In this document: positions 1-5,911 of the stretch, piece after piece
How positions within the stretch are numbered: the first letter of the stretch is position 1
Layout of the letters: each line of letters starts with the position of its first letter
Source: Prevotella sp.
Lineage (GTDB): Bacteria > Bacteroidota > Bacteroidia > Bacteroidales > Bacteroidaceae
DNA length: 32,004 nucleotides
Direction of reading: 5' to 3'
NCBI GenBank assembly: GCA_017642485.1
Contig: JAGCPC010000146.1
Span: 1 to 32,004 of the forward strand
The notes under the pieces: generated by a model
Told to the model about the DNA's origin: nothing
Database searches by the model: none
Seen by the model: the letters and a program-made list of their open reading frames with translations, nothing else
Made by a program: the position numbers and the translations under genes

Positions 1-40
1 ACGGACGAAAATGGTACCTTTGCAATGACTTATTTTTCAT
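1..40 (-). CDS. IS transposase, N-terminal fragment (runs off the left edge)
   Basis: An ATG at 38-40 opens a frame that continues to the window edge, giving 13 residues beginning MKNKSLQRYHF. The right-hand copy continues for another nine codons in the same frame. The start lies only four bases after the -7 box, so the mRNA is probably leaderless. Assignment to the IS1182 family rests on the resemblance of the short N-terminus and on the IS end structure. The catalytic domain is not visible. Confidence 0.6.
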   Translation of the reverse strand, partial: MKNKSLQRYHFRP

Positions 41-44
41 GTTG

Positions 45-75
45 TAAAGGTACAAAAACTTTACGACATAACAAA
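45..75 (-). promoter_or_regulatory. Transposase promoter (left IS copy)
   Basis: On the minus strand a TTTG -33 box (72-75) is followed after 19 bases by TACCTTTA (45-52), a one-mismatch TAnnTTTG -7 box. This is the Bacteroidota sigma-ABfr arrangement. It directly precedes the transposase ATG. Confidence 0.7.
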
Positions 76-106
76 GCCCTGGCTTGAGAAAGTCGGGGCT
101 TTGCGC

Positions 107-141
107 AAAAAAAGAGGATGTGCCTATTTTGACACACCCTC
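107..141 (-). terminator. Intrinsic terminator formed by the IS tip
   Basis: Read on the minus strand, an 11-bp stem (two G-U pairs; arms 131-141 and 114-124) with a 6-base loop is followed by seven T residues (107-113). It lies downstream of the lipoprotein gene ending at 198. It would stop that transcript before it enters the transposase. Confidence 0.75.
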
Positions 142-197
142 GTCTTTTTATCCGTAAAACTTCAGTGCTAATTTCTTACCTACCTTGTAGCAAGCTT

Positions 198-770
198 TTA
201 ATGTAATTCGTTATCAGCTGCTCTTTTATATACAAAAATTCCTCTGTCATTCTCCAAGGCAAGTGAATCTGGCCCCAAGTAAGATACGTCAAAGGTATCA
301 CGATTAAGTACCAAGTTACAGTTTACCATTGACCAATGTGTGTAAGGATGCGTCTCCGCATTTTGCATACTAATAACGGTACCATCTTCCATTATCTCAA
401 AATTACGATCGAGGGAAGTCCAGTGTCCACACAAACTTGTTAGATTTATAGCTTTCTTTATCTCTTTCTCACCATCTCCATTTACACCTACCACCATAGT
501 TAGGTGATCATCACAATATATACCGCCCTGCACGTCAGCCTCCGTATCGATATTCAACAATGCCGTAGTTGCCTTTCCATCCTCATCAACGAGTTCCACT
601 GCATGCATTGTAGTAGCACGTCCAACGACACCATAAAGTGCGCTATCTTTGACTGCTGGCGTATCCTTCTCAGAATCAGTGGTCGCAGCATCTGACGATT
701 TATTGCCGTCACCACAATTTGCAAAGACTAATCCTGCTGTAAGAAAAAATATGTCTCGTAAAACTTTCAA
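198..770 (-). CDS. Putative lipocalin-like lipoprotein
   Basis: This 190-residue protein begins with a short hydrophobic leader ending in a possible lipobox (LVFANC, Cys at about residue 19). The segment after it is rich in Asp and Ser and looks like a surface linker. The C-terminal part contains L-C-G-H-W followed by alternating beta-strand-like segments. That recalls the GxW signature of small lipocalin-like domains found in many Bacteroidota lipoproteins, but I do not recognise a named family. The start is a TTG, since a stop lies five codons upstream and no ATG precedes the leader. It follows mazG by 29 bases on the same strand and is probably the last gene of the fcl-gmd-mazG transcript. 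Its DNA looks richer in A+T than mazG or gmd. Confidence 0.6.
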   Translation of the reverse strand: MKVLRDIFFLTAGLVFANCGDGNKSSDAATTDSEKDTPAVKDSALYGVVGRATTMHAVELVDEDGKATTALLNIDTEADVQGGIYCDDHLTMVVGVNGDGEKEIKKAINLTSLCGHWTSLDRNFEIMEDGTVISMQNAETHPYTHWSMVNCNLVLNRDTFDVSYLGPDSLALENDRGIFVYKRAADNELH

Positions 771-799
771 CTCGTAAATTGTCTATTATCTCCTCGTTT

Positions 800-1627
800 C
801 TACTCCTCATTCTTTGCTTCTTCCCAATATGCATCCATTTCACCTAATGTCATATCCTTTATATCTTTGTTCATCTCACGAGCTTTTCGTTCTATATATT
901 CAAATCGTGATATAAACTTCCGATTGGTATGCTCCAATGCATTATCAGGGTTGATATGATACAGGCGTGCTGCATTAACAAGGGCAAAGATTACATCACC
1001 AAGTTCACTTTCAGAGGTATCCTTGTCGCCTTTTTCCAGTTCCAACTTCAGTTCGTTGATTTCCTCATACACCTTCTGCCAAACATCCTCTGGTTTTTCC
1101 CAGTCAAACCCTACCATACTCGCCTTGTCTTGTATGCGGTAGGCCTTGATGAGTGAGGGCAAAGAACGAGGCACTCCTGACAGTACGCCTTGTTTCTTCT
1201 CCGGCGTACCTTTTTTCCTACGTTCTATCTGCTTTACGCGTTCCCATAACGAACTTACTTCCTCGGGGGTATTGCATACAGGTTTTACGTGTTCACCCTT
1301 CTCGTTGGTGTAGCCATAAATGTGGGGATGACGGAACACGAGTTTGTCGGCTTCTTTTTTGAGCACATCGCCCATATCAAAGAGTCCCTGCTCCTTGCCA
1401 ATCATGGCATAGAACACAAGGTGTTCCATCACGTCGCCCATTTCTTTCTGAATCTCTTCTGTATCGCCATCCATTATGGCATCGCAGAGTTCAAACGCCT
1501 CCTCTATCGTGTGGGGGCGCAGCGACTCGTTAGTCTGCTTATGATCCCACGGACATTTCTCCCGCAACTCCTCTTGTACGTCGAGGAGGCGAGAGAAAGC
1601 CTGCAGTATTTCTTCTTTTGAGTGCAA
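800..1627 (-). CDS. mazG: Nucleoside triphosphate pyrophosphohydrolase MazG
   Basis: MazG hydrolyses non-canonical or excess (d)NTPs to NMP and pyrophosphate, a cytoplasmic house-cleaning role. The 275-residue protein shows the two tandem MazG folds of the full-length family. The first has the KCPWD..Q motif and acidic helices EEAFELCDAI and EMGDVMEHLVF (about residues 23-75). The second has EEINEL and ESELGDVIFALVN (about 185-220). These Glu/Asp residues bind magnesium and nucleotide. Translation most likely starts at TTG 1625-1627, because the family N-terminus (M-H-x-K-E-E) begins exactly there. The gene follows gmd after a 39-base gap that holds a hairpin. Confidence 0.93.
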   Translation of the reverse strand: MHSKEEILQAFSRLLDVQEELREKCPWDHKQTNESLRPHTIEEAFELCDAIMDGDTEEIQKEMGDVMEHLVFYAMIGKEQGLFDMGDVLKKEADKLVFRHPHIYGYTNEKGEHVKPVCNTPEEVSSLWERVKQIERRKKGTPEKKQGVLSGVPRSLPSLIKAYRIQDKASMVGFDWEKPEDVWQKVYEEINELKLELEKGDKDTSESELGDVIFALVNAARLYHINPDNALEHTNRKFISRFEYIERKAREMNKDIKDMTLGEMDAYWEEAKNEE

Positions 1628-1641
1628 TATCTTACTTTTTC

Positions 1642-1660
1642 TCTGCAGTGGTACTGCAGA
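1642..1660. other. Perfect 8-bp inverted repeat in the gmd-mazG spacer
   Basis: TCTGCAGT and ACTGCAGA are separated by three bases and flanked by T-rich and A-rich tracts. It fills most of the 39-base gap between the gmd stop and the mazG start. It lacks a clear T tract on the minus strand, so an RNA-processing or stability role is as likely as termination. Confidence 0.5.
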
Positions 1661-1666
1661 AAAACC

Positions 1667-2803
1667 TTACTTTACGATTCCCTTTTCCAGATACTCAGCA
1701 AGGTTGGTGCGAACCTTCTCAGCAGCGCCCTCAGATGCGACCTTTGCCATATCGCTCTGTACCATAATCTTGACGAGTTGCTCAAAGGTTGTCTTTGATG
1801 GGTTCCAACCAAGTTCTGCCTTAGCCTTTGATGGATCACCCCAAAGATTTACCACATCGGTAGGACGATAGAAGTCCTCTGACACCTCAACAAGAGTTTT
1901 GCCAACAAGGTTGAGTGAAGCAAGTTGTGGGTTCTTCGCTGTGTCAACAGAAACGCAGATACCTTTCTCGTTGATATCCTCACCCTCAAACTTCAGTTCG
2001 ATGCCCGCCTCCTTAAATGCAGCATAGGTAAATTCACGAACGGAATGCTGTACACCAGTTGCTATGACGAAGTCCTCAGGAGTCTTGTTCTGCAGTATCA
2101 GCCACATACACTCCACATAGTCCTTTGCATAGCCCCAGTCACGCAGTGATGACAGGTTGCCGAGGAACAGTTTCTCCTGCTTGCCCTGTGCTATGCGTGC
2201 AGCTGCAAGTGTTATCTTACGAGTTACGAAGGTTTCGCCTCTGCGCTCACTCTCGTGGTTGAACAGTATGCCTGAGCAGCAGAACATATCGTATGCCTCA
2301 CGATACTCCTTCACTATCCAGAAGCCGTAGAGCTTTGCCACAGCGTATGGAGAATAAGGATGGAATGGTGTCTTCTCGTTCTGTGGCACCTCCTCCACCT
2401 TGCCATAGAGCTCGGAGGTAGAAGCCTGATAAATCTTACAGGTCTTCTCGAGGTGGTTAGTGCGAACAGCCTCGAGCACACGCAATACGCCTGTAGCATC
2501 CACATCAGCGGTAAACTCAGGAGCATCGAATGACACCTGTACGTGGCTCTGTGCTGCCAGGTTGTATATCTCCGTTGGCTGTACCATGCCTACCAGTTTC
2601 ACCAGCGACATAGAGTCGGTGAGGTCGGCATAGTGCAGGTGGAAGTTCTCCTTGCCCTCGAGGTGAGCTATGCGCTCACGATAATCCACTGACGAACGAC
2701 GTATGATGCCGTGTACTTCATAACCCTTCTCAAGAAGGAACTCTGAGAGGTAGCTACCATCCTGTCCGGTAACACCTGTGATAAGTGCGATGTTTTTTGC
2801 CAT
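1667..2803 (-). CDS. gmd: GDP-mannose 4,6-dehydratase
   Basis: The enzyme converts GDP-D-mannose to GDP-4-keto-6-deoxymannose, the first step to GDP-L-fucose. The 378-residue protein has the NADP-binding [10 protein letters not shown] motif (residues 10-19). The extended-SDR active site is visible: STSELYG around 128-134 (Ser/Thr and Glu131), then Y153 and K157 in YSPYAVAK. The RRSS motif at 35-38 is typical for NADP(H) binding in this family. Its partner GDP-fucose synthase lies immediately upstream, so the two steps are co-expressed. The start is ATG, 19 bases after an 8-bp tandem array. Confidence 0.97.
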   Translation of the reverse strand: MAKNIALITGVTGQDGSYLSEFLLEKGYEVHGIIRRSSVDYRERIAHLEGKENFHLHYADLTDSMSLVKLVGMVQPTEIYNLAAQSHVQVSFDAPEFTADVDATGVLRVLEAVRTNHLEKTCKIYQASTSELYGKVEEVPQNEKTPFHPYSPYAVAKLYGFWIVKEYREAYDMFCCSGILFNHESERRGETFVTRKITLAAARIAQGKQEKLFLGNLSSLRDWGYAKDYVECMWLILQNKTPEDFVIATGVQHSVREFTYAAFKEAGIELKFEGEDINEKGICVSVDTAKNPQLASLNLVGKTLVEVSEDFYRPTDVVNLWGDPSKAKAELGWNPSKTTFEQLVKIMVQSDMAKVASEGAAEKVRTNLAEYLEKGIVK

Positions 2804-2822
2804 TTATATTTTTCTTTTTTCG

Positions 2823-2870
2823 TTATTTCGATATCTCGTTATTCCGACATTACGGCATGTCGGCATTTCG
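2823..2870. repeat. 8-bp-period degenerate tandem array, 6 units (fcl-gmd spacer)
   Basis: Six consecutive 8-bp units fit NNATNNCG on the plus strand (for example TTATTTCG, GCATGTCG). No two adjacent units are identical, yet no base is gained or lost. The array fills most of the 75-base gap between fcl and gmd. Confidence 0.8.
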
Positions 2871-2878
2871 AAGCCTTT

Positions 2879-4051
2879 TTATTTCTCCAGCGACTGCTTA
2901 TACCACTCAAACAGTTTCTTTACGCCATCCTCTATCTCCACCTTGTGTGTCCAACCGAGTTTGTGGAGCTTGTCAACAGAGATGAGTTTGCGCATCGTGC
3001 CATCAGGTTTGCTGGCATCAAAACTTACCTCACCCTCGAAGCCCACAGCCTTGACAACGAGTTCGGAGAGTTCACGAATGGTGAGTTCCTTACCCGTTCC
3101 CACGTTGATGTGGCAGTTGCGTATCTCGCCGAGTGAAGGGATAGCACCGCCTCTGCCTGCAGAGTGGTTACGGTCAACCTCTCCGTCAGCCTTTGCACCA
3201 TAATGCACGCTGGAGTATTTCTCTATGCCTATGATATCTGAGAAATCCACGTTAAGCAGACAGTGAACCGAAGCGTCAGCCATATCCTCTGACCACAGGA
3301 ACTCTCTCAGTGGTGTACCCGTTCCCCAAAGTGTCACCTTATTGTTCTCTATGCCATACTTTGCCAGCACCTTTTCTATCTCCTCGTGCGATGCTTTGCC
3401 GTCAACGCCCTCTACTGGTCGCTTGTTCATATCGACGGTTATAGCCTCCCAGTTCTGGTCATGTATGAGTTTGGCAAGATAAATCTTACGCATCATGGCA
3501 GGCATAACATGAGAGTTCTCAAGGTGGAAGTTGTCATTCGGACCATAGAGGTTTGTTGGCATTACAGCGATATAGTTGGTGCCATACTGCAGGTTGTACG
3601 ACTCACACATCTTCAGTCCGGCAATCTTCGCTATGGCATACTCCTCGTTGGTGTATTCCAAGGGGCTCGTCAGCAGGCAGTCCTCCGACATAGGTTGTGG
3701 AGCATTCTTTGGGTAGATACAGGTAGAACCCAGAAACAGCAGTTTCTTCACTCCGTGGGCGTATGCCTCGCTGATCACGTTGCACTGTATCTTCATGTTC
3801 ATCATCATGAAGTCAGCCCTATAGAGCGAGTTTGCCATAATGCCGCCCACAAAGGCAGCAGCAAGCACTACAGCATCAGGCCGTTCCTCGTCGAAGAACT
3901 TCCTCACCGCCAACTGATCTGTCAGGTCTAGCTCTCTGTGAGTCCTGCCCACTAGGTTTTCATACCCTCTTGTCTTCAGATTATTCCATATTGCTGACCC
4001 CACCAATCCGCGGTGACCGGCAACATATATCTTACTGTCTTTACTAAGCAT
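2879..4051 (-). CDS. fcl: GDP-L-fucose synthase
   Basis: This epimerase/reductase turns GDP-4-keto-6-deoxymannose into GDP-L-fucose, used for capsule, O-antigen and surface glycoprotein fucosylation. Visible motifs are the Rossmann GHRGLVG (residues 12-18), catalytic S109 in GSTCIYP, and Y138/K142 in YAIAK. At 390 residues it is about 70 longer than the E. coli enzyme. The extra sequence lies in two insertions, roughly 205-237 and 268-308, between otherwise conserved motifs (LWGTGTPLREFLWSEDMA and INVGTGKE). It is the first gene of the operon and has its own promoter. Confidence 0.96.
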   Translation of the reverse strand: MLSKDSKIYVAGHRGLVGSAIWNNLKTRGYENLVGRTHRELDLTDQLAVRKFFDEERPDAVVLAAAFVGGIMANSLYRADFMMMNMKIQCNVISEAYAHGVKKLLFLGSTCIYPKNAPQPMSEDCLLTSPLEYTNEEYAIAKIAGLKMCESYNLQYGTNYIAVMPTNLYGPNDNFHLENSHVMPAMMRKIYLAKLIHDQNWEAITVDMNKRPVEGVDGKASHEEIEKVLAKYGIENNKVTLWGTGTPLREFLWSEDMADASVHCLLNVDFSDIIGIEKYSSVHYGAKADGEVDRNHSAGRGGAIPSLGEIRNCHINVGTGKELTIRELSELVVKAVGFEGEVSFDASKPDGTMRKLISVDKLHKLGWTHKVEIEDGVKKLFEWYKQSLEK

Positions 4052-4077
4052 TTTTCTTGTAAACTATTTATTTCATG

Positions 4078-4109
4078 CAAAATTAAGAAAAAAACTCCGT
4101 ACCAACAAA
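4078..4109 (-). promoter_or_regulatory. Promoter of the fcl-gmd-mazG operon
   Basis: On the minus strand TTTG (4106-4109) is followed after 20 bases by TAATTTTG (4078-4085), a perfect TAnnTTTG -7 box. It predicts a start of transcription near 4072 and a leader of about 20 bases before the fcl ATG. Confidence 0.8.
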
Positions 4110-4127
4110 TTTTTAATATCTATTTTC

Positions 4128-5297
4128 TTATTCTTTAAGTCTTTTATTTGTGTAATCTTGCTTTACAAAGGCAAAAAAGAATAAAACCCCCAACGCATTC
4201 ATAATGAATGCTATCCAAAAAGCAGCAAAGTAATCATATAATTCCACCGATATACCACCTACCAACACGCCGAAGCCGATACCCAAATCCCACGATGTGA
4301 GAAACGAGGCATTCGCAGTTCCTCGACGATTGTGGGGTGCGAGATTTACAAACATATTCTGTATGGCGGGCATCATGTGACCATTACCCAAGCCTAACAG
4401 TACAGCATTGGCGAAAACACCAAAGAAATTATGGAACATGGCGAAGCACATGTATCCCACTACCGATATACACATGCCCATCGCAGCATTGTGTACCACC
4501 CTACCCTGCCTTAATGACCTGCCTCCTGTCAACCTGCTCAACATAAGACATACAGATAGTATCAAGAAATACAGTCCTGCGCCCTTTGCAAGCCCTAATT
4601 GTTCCTTAGCATAAATAGCTATGTATGTGCTAATTATGCCGTATGGAAAAGCTAAAGCTGCAAGCATCAGTCCCACTCCCCAACCTCTTACAAGAAAGAA
4701 GCGGTCGAGACGCAGGAGGCTGCCTTTTTCTTCGGAAAGGCATTGCGAAGAATTAGCTGTTCGCGTTTTCCTTGGAAATCTAACGGTATGATTGATAAAG
4801 ACTCCCATTGCTGCCATAAAGAAGCTAAGCAGAAAGATTGCCTTAAAGCTATCCATCACCTCGTATAGGAACAAGCCTATCGTAGGGCTTATCGCCGTGC
4901 CCAGATTATTAGCAAGGCCGTAGTAGCCTATACCCTCCGCTCTCCTTTCCGAAGGAAGCACATCTATCGCCACCGTGCTGTTAGCCACCGTAGTAGTGCC
5001 AAAAGGAGCACCATGCAGGGTTCTCACTATGGCAAAGAGTATCATCGAGCCACCTATCAGGTAACCTAAAAAGAAACAGGCGAATAGCCCATAGCTGACC
5101 AACAACACTGTTCTGCGATTGAACGTATCGACTATGTAGCCTGAGAAAAGCCTTGCAAACAGAGCCGTCACGGTATATCCGCTCAGCACCACGCCGATGG
5201 TGTGTTTGCCTGCGCCAAACTCCTCCGTCATATATAAAGGTAGCAAGGGCATCACCAGCATAAAGGAGAAGAATATCATAAAGTTTGCCACCCACAC
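4128..5297 (-). CDS. Major facilitator superfamily transporter
   Basis: This inner-membrane protein has about 12 hydrophobic segments. It carries the MFS loop motif after TM2 (around FSGYIVDTFNRRTVLL) and a second, degenerate copy after TM8 (LTGGRSLRQGRVV), as in drug-efflux or sugar-exporter MFS proteins. The substrate cannot be told. The GTG at 5295-5297 is the first standard start codon, but it would begin the protein inside TM1. The frame is open upstream for another 12 codons of family-like sequence (LPKLWNANYTKVW). A GGAGG lies five bases before an in-frame ATA at 5331-5333, so the true start may be there. The last gene before this one on the minus strand is uvrA's divergent neighbour, and fcl downstream has its own promoter. 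Confidence 0.88.
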   Translation of the reverse strand: MWVANFMIFFSFMLVMPLLPLYMTEEFGAGKHTIGVVLSGYTVTALFARLFSGYIVDTFNRRTVLLVSYGLFACFFLGYLIGGSMILFAIVRTLHGAPFGTTTVANSTVAIDVLPSERRAEGIGYYGLANNLGTAISPTIGLFLYEVMDSFKAIFLLSFFMAAMGVFINHTVRFPRKTRTANSSQCLSEEKGSLLRLDRFFLVRGWGVGLMLAALAFPYGIISTYIAIYAKEQLGLAKGAGLYFLILSVCLMLSRLTGGRSLRQGRVVHNAAMGMCISVVGYMCFAMFHNFFGVFANAVLLGLGNGHMMPAIQNMFVNLAPHNRRGTANASFLTSWDLGIGFGVLVGGISVELYDYFAAFWIAFIMNALGVLFFFAFVKQDYTNKRLKE

Positions 5298-5356
5298 CTT
5301 GGTGTAGTTGGCATTCCATAGCTTAGGTAATATGTTTTCCTCCGTTTTCGTATTTG

Positions 5357-5364
5357 CAAAATTA
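5357..5364 (-). promoter_or_regulatory. -7 box of the MFS gene
   Basis: TAATTTTG on the minus strand is a perfect TAnnTTTG box. No clear TTTG lies at the -33 position (TTTTCG near 5387-5392 is the closest). Transcription would begin near 5350, leaving a very short leader that includes GGAGG at 5339-5343. Confidence 0.6.
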
Positions 5365-5560
5365 CAAATAAAAAACGAGAATTGTCACGAAAACTCACAT
5401 TTTTCTTTCATTTTGATATTTCGCCAACGCTCATACGTGCGTTGAAAATCAACAAACCAGATTTACCGCCCAAATTCGTGAGTATTTCGTCATTTTTACA
5501 ACACGCTGAGCTACAAGTGGTTACAAAAACCTAAATTTTGAAGGCTGTGTTTTTAGCTCA
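5365..5560. other. Divergent intergenic region without a gene
   Basis: About 500 bases separate the MFS and uvrA promoters. I see no open frame, tRNA or riboswitch in this first part. It is A+T-rich, and the section around 5497-5550 looks like sequence I have met between Prevotella genes, but I cannot name it. The 22-bp-type repeat series follows it. Confidence 0.5.
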
Positions 5561-5704
5561 TAAAACTACGTTTTGTCCTGCGGATGCTTAGTTTCCGCGC
5601 GTAGATGCTAAGTATCCGCGTGCAGAAGCTATGCTTTTAGGGGGTAAAAGCATAGCTTTTGCAAGGCAATAGCATATCTTTTCCTACCCTAAAGGATAGC
5701 TTTT
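5561..5704. repeat. Seven AT-rich near-palindromes separated by 7-bp GC-rich linkers
   Basis: Cores begin at 5561, 5582, 5602, 5623, 5646, 5668 and 5690. Each is 13-16 bases and close to AAAGCATAGCTTTT, whose arms AAAGC and GCTTT are complementary. The six linkers between them are each exactly 7 bp and mostly GC-rich (GTCCTGC, CCGCGCG, CCGCGTG, AGGGGGT, GCAAGGC, CCTACCC). The cores drift progressively: the first ones are the most divergent and the last three are the most alike. No gene overlaps it. The function is unknown to me. Confidence 0.75.
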
Positions 5705-5871
5705 CTAAAGAAAAACGCCCCCCTTTGTCGCCATTTAAGTTTCCTTAACATCTAAAAGCCCACTCTACCACGAAAGTTTTCAGAAATCAAAAAGAAAGAG
5801 AAAAGGTCCATTTCGCGACATTATGTAAAATATCAACGATTCACAACACACAAAAATAAAACTCGTTTTAT

Positions 5872-5902
5872 TTTGTCATTGCTCTCGTTTTTTGTACCTT
5901 TG
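5872..5902 (+). promoter_or_regulatory. uvrA promoter
   Basis: TTTG (5872-5875) is followed after 19 bases by TACCTTTG (5895-5902), both perfect Bacteroidota boxes. The ATG at 5912 lies nine bases after the -7 box, so the leader is only a few bases long. This also rules out the in-frame upstream start at 5873. Confidence 0.85.
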
Positions 5903-5911
5903 CAGATACTA

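Larger units (their letters stand above)
1..141 (-). mobile_element. 5' end of an insertion sequence (IS1182-like), copy 1
   Basis: This stretch is repeated in inverted orientation at the right end of the window (31835 onward), differing only by one base in a poly-A run (7 against 8). Identity stops sharply at 141, so 141 is the outer tip of the element. It contains, reading leftward, a terminator-like tip hairpin, a second hairpin, a Bacteroidota promoter and the first 13 codons of a transposase. The predicted N-terminus (containing FRPYSPNQ in the right copy) resembles IS1182-family transposases, which is recognition from memory rather than a search. The rest of the element lies outside the window. 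Confidence 0.85.

Noticed and set aside
3386-3931. Gene on the plus strand opposite fcl
   Set aside because: It is the complement of a well-conserved coding region, with no promoter or recognisable domain of its own.
5561-5704. CRISPR array
   Set aside because: The cores drift, spacers are only 7 bp, unit lengths vary by 1-3 bases, and no cas gene is near.
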